From the NCBI RefSeq assembly GCF_006228385.1, contig NZ_CP039852.1, positions 1,178,001 through 1,242,000 of the forward strand: 64,000 nt of DNA, read 5' to 3'. The stretch's first letter is position 1. Every line of letters starts with the position of its first letter. The notes below the pieces were generated by a model, which saw nothing but the letters and a program-made list of their open reading frames with translations, was not told the origin of the DNA and did no database searches. Origin of the DNA: Salinimonas iocasae. GTDB lineage: Bacteria; Pseudomonadota; Gammaproteobacteria; Enterobacterales; Alteromonadaceae. This document shows positions 17,900-26,720 of this stretch, in pieces. Both the position numbers and the translations under genes were made by a program.

Positions 17900-18967
17900 C
17901 TATTTGCGCTTGCGAAGCTTTTCCCAGCCCAAATCTGCAAAGCAGGGGCCCTGTGTTGCTTCTGAAAACTTAATGCCGTTGTGCGCACCATTCCATTCCA
18001 TAATGGCGACTTCACCATCTTTATCCACCGCCAAATCCCAGCCGATAATCCGGGCAAAGGGCAGCTTAAGATGCGACTGTTTAACCACATCAATGCATTT
18101 GTCAAAGCTCGGAATACTTTCACCGGCAAAACGTAAGCCACTGGTCGGGTGCTCTGAGGTCGGCAGCCAGGTAGGTAAATAGCCATTATCGTGCATGACA
18201 CCCGTAGACAGGGTAATCGGGATACGAATATTCGATGCAGACATAACGTGGGTGTCTTTGCCTACGCCTAAGCGTAAATACGCGGCCCTGACTGAAACAT
18301 CACCGGTTTCATCAATGACAGAGGTCACTCTGAGGGTTGCCACCGAATTGGGCGCATAGGCATGAAGCATCGGGTGTTGCTCAATGTAATACTGGAAAAC
18401 ACCGTTACCAATCTTCTTAACCGCTTCCGGGGTAAATGAGTCCCTCTCAAAAAAGAAAATTCCTTTACCCTGAGAAACATCATCAACCTTGAAAACCACC
18501 CGGTCATGGTCGCGAAACAACAGGTTTTTAAATTCCTGTGGTGGGATGACATTGTAATCGAGGTCTAAAAATAAGCCGTTAACGTGACTGCCAAGATCAG
18601 GGAATGCATTATTTTTAAAAATAGCGGCGTTTAAGGGCTTGAGTCTGGACATGCTTCCATAAGGCCCCTTAAGCGAGGATACGACAACAGCACCATAGTA
18701 ATTATCGGGTATCCACCCTTCTTTAAATTCACCTGCCATCAGGCTGTACACGCGCAACCATGGAGCAAACTTTTTTTCACCGAATACGGACATCGCATAG
18801 TCATCACACTTGGCGGCGGTTTGCGGATCCAGAGGGCCAAACTTTTCTGACAAATGTTTTTCAATCGATTTGGCCTCATTGGCATGAAATACATCATAAG
18901 GAATACTCGTCGGGGGCCTTAAAATGGCCCTGGCCACGTTCTTGATATACAGTTTTTGCTTATTCAT
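17900..18967 (-). CDS. Sugar-transfer-associated ATP-grasp protein
   Basis: The protein is 355 residues of the ATP-grasp fold. VFKVDDVSQGKGIFFFER is the central ATP-binding strand and glycine-rich loop, VATLRVTSVIDETGDV the following strand, and IIGWDLAVDKDGEVAIMEWNGAHNG carries the metal-binding E-x-N (MEWN) of the active site. The family is found in polysaccharide loci and is thought to ligate an amino acid or other carboxylate to a sugar or its carrier; no member's product can be assigned from sequence. The gene stands alone between convergent GT4 and a 419-bp spacer. It is one of three ATP-grasp proteins of different subfamilies in the locus. Confidence 0.8.
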   Translation of the reverse strand: MNKQKLYIKNVARAILRPPTSIPYDVFHANEAKSIEKHLSEKFGPLDPQTAAKCDDYAMSVFGEKKFAPWLRVYSLMAGEFKEGWIPDNYYGAVVVSSLKGPYGSMSRLKPLNAAIFKNNAFPDLGSHVNGLFLDLDYNVIPPQEFKNLLFRDHDRVVFKVDDVSQGKGIFFFERDSFTPEAVKKIGNGVFQYYIEQHPMLHAYAPNSVATLRVTSVIDETGDVSVRAAYLRLGVGKDTHVMSASNIRIPITLSTGVMHDNGYLPTWLPTSEHPTSGLRFAGESIPSFDKCIDVVKQSHLKLPFARIIGWDLAVDKDGEVAIMEWNGAHNGIKFSEATQGPCFADLGWEKLRKRK

Positions 18968-19386
18968 TTTCTAATTAGCCTGCGAACAAATTCTACATAC
19001 AGTTTGCATCAAACCCGTTAAACCGACAATGCATTTGCTACTGCCGGTGTTGCTTAATATTTTCTTGCTAGCCAGGAATTAATCTGCAAAGCATTAGTAA
19101 AATAGAAGCCCCTAATAGAACGTTAGATCTAAGAAAAAAGTTTTATCATTTACACGCTAAGTGAGTGCGTTAGCACCAGCGAATGAGATTATCCAGACAC
19201 ACCTGAGCAGGTCTCGCGATAGGCCAGTTGGATAAAACCCTATTCGCGAAACAAAGAGTGATCCACATTAAGCGTTTTTAAATAATATAAACGATATTAG
19301 TATGCAGGCAGGTCATTGAATACTATGAGGTTAACGCGTTGGTATTTCTCGAATAACTTGCCTGTAGTAGTCATCAGAGACTCTTA
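18968..19386. other. 419-bp intergenic region upstream of two divergent genes
   Basis: It promotes the minus-strand ATP-grasp gene and the plus-strand sulfotransferase-like gene. No gene was found. ACCTG-AG-CAGGT (19201-19212) is a short palindrome, and TCGCGATAGG (19213-19222) is nearly mirrored by CCTATTCGCGA (19239-19249); neither can be tied to a regulator. Confidence 0.45.
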
Positions 19387-20310
19387 ATGCAGCAGTTAAA
19401 AAATTTGCAATATTTTTTCAGGCAGCCCAAAGCTCTTCGCATACATGTTGGTGCCCACAAAACTGCGACCACTCATCTGCAGGATGCTTTGAAATTATGT
19501 AAAGCGTCACTGGAGCTGCAGGGTATTTGCTATATACCGATAGATGCATTCAGGTACAAGCTTAGGCTGCTTGATCAGAACCGGGTATTTAGCCAACAGG
19601 GGAACTGGCTGGAAAAACGCTATACCCTGACCTCTAAGCTATTCAGTGTGGTTAACAACAATCAGCAGCGCATTGTGCTTTCTGAAGAGAATATTCTGGG
19701 GCGTGTGACCGATGCCCTGTACATTTCGCCGTATCCGGCACCGAATGTCGATTTCATCAATTATGCGACAACGTATACCGATATCAGCGTATTTCTGAGT
19801 ATCCGCAGTTTCTCGCAAATCTATCCGGCAGCCTATGCAACAGGACTTAAGTTTTTCCCAGAAGAAGCGATCAGACTCAAGCATGCGTTGCAGGAGGCGC
19901 TGGATAAGGGCTTACGCCCCAGTTGGGTACCTGTCGTCAAACGTTTAGAAGCGCAAATGCCACGCTGCCAGCTCAAATGCTGGACGTTTGAAAGATACAA
20001 ATCGCACCAGACAGAGACGGTTTCACGACTGCTTGGTGTCTCGATAGATGATTTACCTGCCGTTGAAAACCCTACGCTAACAGCGACGCCCGGTGTCGAA
20101 GCTATACGTGAGGCAGAAGCACAGGTTGCCAGCGGCGAGCACAGAAAAGTGAAAAAGTGGTTTAAGGTATGCGGTGATATTTACAGAGCAAATCAGGCCT
20201 GCGACGGACAGCCTAAGTATACCTTTCTTACACCCGCGATGCAGAAAGAGCTGGATGAACAGTACCTTACAGATATCGCGACACTAACGCCGGACGGCTA
20301 CTTTACATAG
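19387..20310 (+). CDS. Sulfotransferase-like P-loop protein
   Basis: The protein is 307 residues. LRIHVGAHKTATTHLQDAL (17-35) is the phosphosulfate-binding loop in the HVGxHKTATT form found in bacterial sulfotransferase-like proteins. IVLSEENILG and DISVFLSIRSFSQIYPAAYA (about 135-154, with SIR as the 3'-phosphate motif) are the other recognisable family blocks. A cytoplasmic PAPS-dependent sulfotransferase is the best guess. It is monocistronic and convergent with the DUF6625-like gene, with only 16 bases between the stops. Its motif set differs from the other three intact sulfotransferases, so it may have a different acceptor. Confidence 0.75.
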   Translation: MQQLKNLQYFFRQPKALRIHVGAHKTATTHLQDALKLCKASLELQGICYIPIDAFRYKLRLLDQNRVFSQQGNWLEKRYTLTSKLFSVVNNNQQRIVLSEENILGRVTDALYISPYPAPNVDFINYATTYTDISVFLSIRSFSQIYPAAYATGLKFFPEEAIRLKHALQEALDKGLRPSWVPVVKRLEAQMPRCQLKCWTFERYKSHQTETVSRLLGVSIDDLPAVENPTLTATPGVEAIREAEAQVASGEHRKVKKWFKVCGDIYRANQACDGQPKYTFLTPAMQKELDEQYLTDIATLTPDGYFT

Positions 20311-20326
20311 CGCCCGGCCAATTGTG

Positions 20327-21241
20327 TTACTTAAATAGTGACGGTGCGATTTTTGAAAAGGGTATCTTGGCAAAGTCAGCAGGCAAGGGGGATTTCTTCT
20401 CACTGATGTGCGTGTACGAAATATAAAACTCTTGCGGGTTTTGCTTATAATCAACAAAACAATGCTGGAGGGTTTTCTTCCAGGTCATAAAGTGCAAATA
20501 CATAATTTCGCCACCCTGGTCGCCCAGCTCGAACAACTTACCTTTCTTCCACAGCCAGTGATTTAAGACTTTAGGTACCTGCGAAGGCTTTTTTGCACGG
20601 GGTTGCTTAAAGTTAAGCAAATAGTCAGGCCAGTAAACCCGGATATTTTCACCGTCATTCTGCTTTTTCTTGATGACCTCAGTCATACCGACTTCATCAA
20701 AGTAATAACTTTCAAGCTTCAAGAACGCATCTTTGTAAATCGGGTGAGACGCATACAGCGTGTTTATTTGTTCGCAATTACGGTACAGCGTAAAGTGACC
20801 GGCAATATTGTTCTGACGGGCAGAGATCACATCATGATTCTCTAAAATATCGTCGGTAATAAAACTGCGTATATCACCAAAAATAACATCGATGTCGCAG
20901 TGGCCCCAGAAGTCATAACCTTCCAGTTCTTTGCTGAATATCTTACCGAACAACGGGCGAATGTCGTTTAATTTATACGGGCGCTGCATAGCAATATCCA
21001 GCCCGGTAACTTCGCTGGCCTGCTGACTTAATTGCGCCAGTGAGCTTTTGACAAAAATGACGTTATCCGGCGCATCCGCAGGAATGTCACAATCTGTTGG
21101 AATAAGCCAGGTTACATCAGGGTTTGCTTTACATGACAGTAAAAAGGCGGGGAGCCAGACGGGCCACTTTCCATAGTACGGATTTATCAATAACATTTTA
21201 TTTTTTGCAGACACAACAACTCCCGAGTGACTCGTCAACAT
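20327..21241 (-). CDS. DUF6625-like putative glycosyltransferase
   Basis: The protein is about 304 residues. It contains LLINPYYGKWPVWLPAFLLSC, YKLNDIRPLFGKIF and GYDFWGHCDIDVIFGDI, in which DID could serve as the DXD metal site of a GT-A fold. GHFTLYRN and GEIMYLHFMTWKK also match this family, which is common in capsule and EPS loci and is predicted, not proven, to be a transferase. The frame starts at ATG 21241, but MLLINPYYGK at 21196 looks like the usual family N-terminus and is a likely true start. There is no signal peptide. The gene is followed 16 bases later by the convergent sulfotransferase-like gene. Confidence 0.72.
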   Translation of the reverse strand: MLTSHSGVVVSAKNKMLLINPYYGKWPVWLPAFLLSCKANPDVTWLIPTDCDIPADAPDNVIFVKSSLAQLSQQASEVTGLDIAMQRPYKLNDIRPLFGKIFSKELEGYDFWGHCDIDVIFGDIRSFITDDILENHDVISARQNNIAGHFTLYRNCEQINTLYASHPIYKDAFLKLESYYFDEVGMTEVIKKKQNDGENIRVYWPDYLLNFKQPRAKKPSQVPKVLNHWLWKKGKLFELGDQGGEIMYLHFMTWKKTLQHCFVDYKQNPQEFYISYTHISEKKSPLPADFAKIPFSKIAPSLFK

Positions 21242-21443
21242 AATTCAAAACATAAGAGCAATAACACAGCGCAGTGCACAATATATTATTCCCTGTTACC
21301 GCACTAGTAATACATGATCTATTAAGCCGAAACCAGACCTAATATACTGTAAAAGTAGTAGAGCGACACGCTACTATACGCGTGCCGAAAAAATAGGTTT
21401 AACCAACGCTAAAAATACCTGCGTTACTCACACCGTTTTGGTA

Positions 21444-22382
21444 TCAGTATGTAGTACTGGTTCGCAAAGGGATTTGTCTGCCAAGAATGTCCTGCCACTC
21501 TGTCGGCTTAAACGGATTAAAGCCAGAGCCCGGATGAAACGTAATTTCACCAAAATAAACCTGTGACCCGGTGTCATAAAAATCGATGCGGGAAAACGCA
21601 AACGGCTTAGCCAGTTTTTCAGCCAGCTCAAGCATAAGTGCAAGGTTGGCCGGAGGGGGCGGCGGTGTGTCACTGTGTTTGTAACGATACTCCAGCGATT
21701 GTCTTTCCCAGTCGGTATTAAAGATATCTCTGGTGTGGTTACCGAAACGATCGCTGTCGACAGAAATGTACGTTGGCTTTCCGTCAAAACAAAAAATTTT
21801 GTAATCTGCGGGTAAATTGCCTTTATCGTCGATGATCAGTTTTTCGACAATAACTTTAGGAGGAATGTCTCTGTATTGCCACTCCCGATAGCGGTAATAA
21901 AAATTGCGTCGCAAGCTGTCACGCATTTTTTGGCGTACATCATCAAAGTCAATATCCGCCGCATCCCGCACAATAACAACATTCATTGAATCATGATTAC
22001 ACTTTACCACGCACTTATCGGGCACGGTCTCTGGCGTAAGTGTTCGGTGATCGTCGGTAACATGCAACAGTGGTATTAGATACTCTTTACCTATCACCTT
22101 GGCAACAATATCGCGCACGGCGTATTTATCTGCACATTGGGTATGAAGCGGCGTTCTGTCGTAAAGCTTTAACCACTGGATTTTGTCGTCATACGTGCTT
22201 GGGTTGTCCAGGTTTAATGGCTTATTAAACAGGCGTTGATACCGCTCTTCGTTAAACCGGCGATCACCTGCCTGATTGTATTTAATCCGTTTTAATTGCG
22301 ACTTTACGGGTACTAAAACATGTTTTGCCAGGGGCGAATCATGATACAGGTAACCGGCAAATTCCCTCATATTTAACTTCAT
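21444..22382 (-). CDS. TupA-like ATP-grasp protein
   Basis: The protein is 312 residues. DKIQWLKLYDRTPLHTQCADKYAVRDIVAKVIG is the characteristic N-terminal block of the TupA-like ATP-grasp family; CVVKCNHDSMNVVIV is the first ATP-binding strand, PPKVIVEKLI the second, and FAFSRIDFYDTGSQVYFGEITFHPGSGF the metal-binding end (E-x-T in place of E-x-N). TupA in some bacilli builds teichuronopeptide, that is, it attaches amino acids to a polysaccharide; a similar peptide or amino-acid decoration of the EPS is an inference here. The gene stands alone on the minus strand and diverges from an unknown membrane protein. Confidence 0.8.
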   Translation of the reverse strand: MKLNMREFAGYLYHDSPLAKHVLVPVKSQLKRIKYNQAGDRRFNEERYQRLFNKPLNLDNPSTYDDKIQWLKLYDRTPLHTQCADKYAVRDIVAKVIGKEYLIPLLHVTDDHRTLTPETVPDKCVVKCNHDSMNVVIVRDAADIDFDDVRQKMRDSLRRNFYYRYREWQYRDIPPKVIVEKLIIDDKGNLPADYKIFCFDGKPTYISVDSDRFGNHTRDIFNTDWERQSLEYRYKHSDTPPPPPANLALMLELAEKLAKPFAFSRIDFYDTGSQVYFGEITFHPGSGFNPFKPTEWQDILGRQIPLRTSTTY

Positions 22383-22634
22383 TGCTTTCTGTTTTCTCGA
22401 ATCGAATTGTTACTACTGTCAATCAGGGCTTTCATAAACCGCTGTCGCTTTGACCTCAGCATCACAACTGGGTAGCGGATAATCTAACAAAAGGTGTCGT
22501 GCTGCAATTATTAAGCCTGAAAACAGTATAAAAAATTTTTGATGGAAGGTTTACGCTCCACAAACTAATAAGGATTACTGATATGAACGAAGTTTTATGA
22601 CGTTTTTGTTACAATATAATAAGTATTACAAATA

Positions 22635-23381
22635 ATGGTCATTATGAAAAACTTACTGCGGGGAAAGCTTACATTTGAATCGGGTATCATCCTGTTTGCA
22701 TTGATGTTGCTGGTAGGCGATATGGTGTTTATCGTGCTACACACACTCAATGCGTTTGTGTTAAGTGGTGGCAGTAAGTTTTTTAATATCGGACACGACT
22801 GGGGTGTTGAAGAGTTCTTCCAGTACCTTAAATATATCTGGGTAATGCTCTTGTTAGTATTGATTGCAGTACGCTACAGACAGTTAGCATTTTTGGTATG
22901 GTGCCCGGTATTTGTATACCTGTTATTAGACGATGCGGTAAAAATTCACGAAACAGTGGGTGACATGCTCGCCGCGAATATCAACGCTGAGCCTGTGATG
23001 GGTTTAAGGCTACAGGATTATGGTGAGCTAATTGTTAGCTTTTGCGCTGCCGTCATTGTTCTTACGCCAGTGGCAATCGCGATGTTAAAAGGGTCATCCG
23101 AATTTAGAAAGGCGTCACTGGACCTGGGCTTTTTAATCGGCCTGCTGGCATTTTTTGGTATTGTGGTAGACATGCTACACGTTGCATTACCAACAGAGCG
23201 TGTAAGCTACTTCGTGCTTGGCACTGTAGAGGATGGCGGTGAAATGCTGGCGGGTAGTATAATGGTAGCCTATGCACTTGTGCGTATTAACAGTACACAA
23301 TTACATTATTGGGTAGCAAGCGTTTGGTCAGCGATAACACACTGCAAATCTGAATCCCATAAGGCTAGCGTTATCAGCTGA
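22635..23381 (+). CDS. Uncharacterised multi-pass membrane protein
   Basis: The protein is 248 residues with about six hydrophobic segments (roughly 17-43, 66-79, 84-98, 134-150, 163-178 and 205-216). Charged residues lie in or at the edge of the membrane: LLLDDAVKIHE (Asp99, Asp100, His105, Glu106), VVDMLH (Asp179, His182) and EDGGEM (Glu199, Asp200, Glu203). This pattern suggests a metal site, as in membrane hydrolases, but I do not recognise the family and name no function. A start at ATG 22644 is also possible. The gene is monocistronic inside the EPS locus. Confidence 0.75.
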   Translation: MVIMKNLLRGKLTFESGIILFALMLLVGDMVFIVLHTLNAFVLSGGSKFFNIGHDWGVEEFFQYLKYIWVMLLLVLIAVRYRQLAFLVWCPVFVYLLLDDAVKIHETVGDMLAANINAEPVMGLRLQDYGELIVSFCAAVIVLTPVAIAMLKGSSEFRKASLDLGFLIGLLAFFGIVVDMLHVALPTERVSYFVLGTVEDGGEMLAGSIMVAYALVRINSTQLHYWVASVWSAITHCKSESHKASVIS

Positions 23382-23390
23382 TCAGAAGTT

Positions 23391-23427
23391 GTCTGTCACA
23401 GGTTCATGTCGTCTGTTACGGGTTCAT
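23391..23427 (+). repeat. Two-copy 17-bp direct repeat
   Basis: GTCTGTCACAGGTTCAT (23391-23407) is followed after three bases by GTCTGTTACGGGTTCAT (23411-23427), 15 of 17 bases identical, 20-bp period. It lies between two convergent genes; its role is not known. Confidence 0.6.
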
Positions 23428-23499
23428 AGTGCGCACGGCCCGCGGCGGGCAGGGCGTATTGATTACCCGCCAGCATAAACCGTAGTTCGGCGCCCCTGA

Positions 23500-24327
23500 T
23501 TAATTTCTGCCAATAACTTTTTTGATATCTTTTTTCATTCGTCGCCATTTACGCGTTCTGTACTCAGCAAATGGCTTAACGGGATGATAAAGCGTGTCCT
23601 TTTTGATTCCTGCAAACAGCTTGGGCGGCATGTATATAAAAGAGCCGGGGCCCATTCCCAATGATTGTGGCGTACTGGTATAGCAATCTGTGACCTGATT
23701 AATATCAGTCACTGTCATGTTGTTGTAGCGCAATACAGAAGGCCAGCTAATTTCATGATGCCCGCTCCAGCCTGATGCGTAAGCTGAAATGATAGTTTCA
23801 GCAGCGGCTTTTGACAGTCTGAAAAAGGGTAAAAATACCGATTTATCAGACATACTATTTGCGACCGGCGATTTATAACTGTTTTGTGGCCACCAGTTTG
23901 AACCGAAAGACCGATAATTGGTTGCCAGCAGCGCGTCATCGCGCTGAGCAAATTTTTGAATAAACAACGCCATATCACCGGTATAGCGCACGTCATCTTC
24001 ACAGAACCACATGTAGTCATAGTGGTTGTTCTGGTGAGCAAAAAGCAGATGACACAAATCCAGATTGCCCGGCATGATTGCCCAGTTTTCCATAGCAAAC
24101 TTGGGGGCACTGTCGCCAAAAAGCGTATTCAGCGATTTGCGATTGTATACAACGTGCCTGATGCCATTTACATGCTCGTCTTTTGCGGTTCCGGCATCAT
24201 CGTAAGTCAGCACACAAAAATCGGTTTTACCGGCAAACTGCTTAGCCAGTTTTCTGGCGTTGCGGTCTATAAATCGCGAAAATAAAACAAAGCACGTTTT
24301 ATTCACGCTATTCGCCTGATTTGCCAC
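23500..24327 (-). CDS. Putative glycosyltransferase-like protein (GT-A type)
   Basis: The protein is 275 residues. CFVLFSRFIDRNARKLAKQF starts a GT-A-like strand, and DYMWFCEDDVRYTGDMALFIQKF contains EDDV in the position of a DXD motif. ALLATNYRSFG, FFRLSKAAAETII and GHHEISWPSVLRYNNMTVTDI resemble proteins in capsule loci that carry a DUF3405-like transferase core. No signal peptide or membrane segment. The GTG start at 24327 has a strong AGAGGGGATGAA ribosome-binding site in front. It lies just downstream of the ABC flippase on the same strand and may be cotranscribed with it. Confidence 0.65.
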   Translation of the reverse strand: MANQANSVNKTCFVLFSRFIDRNARKLAKQFAGKTDFCVLTYDDAGTAKDEHVNGIRHVVYNRKSLNTLFGDSAPKFAMENWAIMPGNLDLCHLLFAHQNNHYDYMWFCEDDVRYTGDMALFIQKFAQRDDALLATNYRSFGSNWWPQNSYKSPVANSMSDKSVFLPFFRLSKAAAETIISAYASGWSGHHEISWPSVLRYNNMTVTDINQVTDCYTSTPQSLGMGPGSFIYMPPKLFAGIKKDTLYHPVKPFAEYRTRKWRRMKKDIKKVIGRN

Positions 24328-24452
24328 ACTTCATCCCCTCTATACTTCGTTACCGGCTGCTATGTGCAGGTAATACTTCTTTTTATCAGCCCGTGTAGCA
24401 CGTAACAACGCGCTCATATCCGTGAACTTCACGGGTGCTTTGCTAACGCGTC

Positions 24453-26261
24453 TTACGCTGTCTCTTCGTTACCTTCAACCAACTCTCTGAAGTAATCAGA
24501 CTGTGTCAGTAGCTGCTGGTAATTTCCCTGATGTTGAATCCGACCTTGCTCGAACAGATAAATCATGTCGCACTTTTCAACGGTACTTAACCGGTGTGCA
24601 ATCATAATCACCAGCATTTCATCGGTCAGGGTATTGATTTCACTCAAAATCCGACGCTCAGTAATATTATCGAGTGCACTGGTCGCTTCATCTAAAATCA
24701 AGACAGAAGGTTGTTTATATAATGCCCGCGCAATGGCCAGACGCTGACGCTGTCCACCACTGAGTATTTCGCCGTCTTCACCCACTTTTGTGTCGTATCC
24801 GTCAGACAACGAGGCGATGAATTCGTGAAGGTTGGCTTTTTTAGCAACTTCAACAACGCGTTCCTGATCAATCTCTGCTTTGGGAACGCCAAAGCAAATA
24901 TTCGCAGTAACAGTATCATCTACAATAAAAACAGATTGTGGGACATAGCCAATTTTATCCTGCCATGCTCTCAACCGGCCATGTGTAAGCTTATCACCGT
25001 CTATTTCAATAGAGCCCTGGCTGGGGGTTATAAGACCGGCTACCAGGTTTGCAACAGTCGTTTTACCTGCACCGGACCCACCAACAAAAGCAACAAGTTT
25101 ATTTACTTCCAGCGTCATATTCAGGTCAGCTATCACATTGTCATCACTATTGGGGTATTGGTAGTCGACAGCGTTAACGTGCATCTTCTGAAAATTATCA
25201 AACGTTACAGAGGTATCTTGCTTCTGAGTAATATGCTTGGCCCGCTCTTTAGCCGTAGTAAATGACGCCCATACTTCATCAACCACACTGGCATTGCCTT
25301 TAATTGACGTGATGGCTTTATAAATGGTTTGGGCCGCAGGCAGTAGCTTATATCCTGCCATTGCATAGAAACTTAACGTGGTAACGATTTGCGTTTGCGG
25401 CGTGCCGGAAGTAATAAGATAAACGCCAAGTACGATAATTGCGCTAAATACGACCGTTTCCACAATATAGCGTGGCAACTCACCGGAAAGCCGGATAAAC
25501 GCCTGCGCTGAAAGCCCTTTACGCGTTGTTTTATCTACTTCTTTTTCATACCAGGGCTCAGCCCCCAGTAGTTTAATTTCCCGAATGCCTTTAATCGATT
25601 CGCGAAGCATTTTCAGCTTGACCCGTGCAACCTCAGAAACTGTTTTGCCTGACTCTACAGCGCGGCGGCGAATAGCAAAGTAGATAACAATGTAAACCGA
25701 TGTCACGATTAACGCAGCGATAAGCGCAAGGGCCGGGTCGACCACAATCAGACCGATAACGATAAATAAGGTTAGTACAACCTGCGACACAGCCTGAAGA
25801 AATGGCTGAAAAACCATATATACCATTCGCGGAACCTGATTAGAGATAGTGGTAATCAGGTGGCTGGAGTTCTTTTCTAAAAAGAAAATATACTGATTTT
25901 TCATAAAAGCAGAGTACAGCTTTCGCTGCAGTCCACTGCCGATATCGATAGTAAACTTGATCGAAAGCCACAGAACAGCAGAGGCCACCGCATTAGAAAT
26001 AAAGATGATAGAGCAAACGCATACCGAGTAAATCAGCAGAAAATCAAGATAGCTTTCCGCTCCGGTATAGTCGTAAGCCATACTGAAATACTTGTTGGTT
26101 TCTAAATACGCCGGGTCGGAAAGAAGCGTGATGTAGGGGGCCAGAAACGCGATACTGGCCATTTGTAAAGCGGCAGAAAAAACAAAACAGACCTGAAGAA
26201 TAAGAAACTTTACTTTTTTATCCCGGTCAAGTAATTCTCGAATATGGTTAAAGGGCAACAT
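24453..26261 (-). CDS. PglK-like ABC transporter (fused permease and ATPase), probable glycan-lipid flippase
   Basis: The protein is 602 residues: a six-helix exporter domain (about 1-330) then a nucleotide-binding domain. Walker A is GGSGAGKTT (394-402), the Q-loop PQSVF (441-445), the signature LSGGQRQ (500-506), Walker B LILDEATSALD (521-531) and the switch His556. It resembles PglK and MsbA, homodimeric flippases of lipid-linked oligosaccharides. No Wzx-type flippase is visible in the window, so this may move the EPS repeat unit across the inner membrane (inference). The ATG at 26261 follows AAAGAGAAAATAG. A 459-bp spacer precedes it. Confidence 0.88.
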   Translation of the reverse strand: MLPFNHIRELLDRDKKVKFLILQVCFVFSAALQMASIAFLAPYITLLSDPAYLETNKYFSMAYDYTGAESYLDFLLIYSVCVCSIIFISNAVASAVLWLSIKFTIDIGSGLQRKLYSAFMKNQYIFFLEKNSSHLITTISNQVPRMVYMVFQPFLQAVSQVVLTLFIVIGLIVVDPALALIAALIVTSVYIVIYFAIRRRAVESGKTVSEVARVKLKMLRESIKGIREIKLLGAEPWYEKEVDKTTRKGLSAQAFIRLSGELPRYIVETVVFSAIIVLGVYLITSGTPQTQIVTTLSFYAMAGYKLLPAAQTIYKAITSIKGNASVVDEVWASFTTAKERAKHITQKQDTSVTFDNFQKMHVNAVDYQYPNSDDNVIADLNMTLEVNKLVAFVGGSGAGKTTVANLVAGLITPSQGSIEIDGDKLTHGRLRAWQDKIGYVPQSVFIVDDTVTANICFGVPKAEIDQERVVEVAKKANLHEFIASLSDGYDTKVGEDGEILSGGQRQRLAIARALYKQPSVLILDEATSALDNITERRILSEINTLTDEMLVIMIAHRLSTVEKCDMIYLFEQGRIQHQGNYQQLLTQSDYFRELVEGNEETA

Positions 26262-26720
26262 CTATTTTCTCTTTAATCAATAATACCTAACGGTATAAAT
26301 TGGATAACAGACGCCATCAATACCGTGAAAAAAACGATTCCCACATAGCGCTGTTTTACTGCATTTTCGCTGTTGAAATGGCTAAAAAAACCAAATCAAC
26401 AACGTTTCATTTTGTATTCTGGTGTCAAAGTTTATCACGGTATTGGTCGTTGACTATTAAATAAGTGCGGCCGGCTATTAAAACCCGTCACATTCGACCT
26501 GCTACCTAACAAATGCCATCGGAATGCACTTTAATAACAAAGGCTTAGGCAGAGTGTTAGCAGCAATGCAGGTTTACCTCCACATATGCCCCATGACACT
26601 TTTAAAACAGAACACGCAACGACCCCTCGTTTTACAGGGCGGGCCACCCAATTAGATCAATTCAAACAAAACTCATTTAAAAGTATGAGTTTTTAAGCGG
26701 TCGTAACGTTACTTTTACTG
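26262..26720. other. 459-bp intergenic region upstream of the ABC flippase
   Basis: No gene was found on either strand. It should carry the promoter of the flippase gene. A terminator-like hairpin for the upstream deacetylase gene lies at 26668-26694. Confidence 0.5.
26668..26694 (-). terminator. AT-rich terminator after the third deacetylase gene
   Basis: The stem AAAACTCAT / ATGAGTTTT (26668-26676 with 26685-26693) has an eight-base loop and a T-rich tail on the minus strand. It lies just past the stop of the deacetylase at 26721. Confidence 0.55.

Noticed and set aside
24825..25265. Plus-strand 146-residue open frame inside the ABC flippase
   Set aside because: It is antisense to the Walker A region and shows no recognisable domain.
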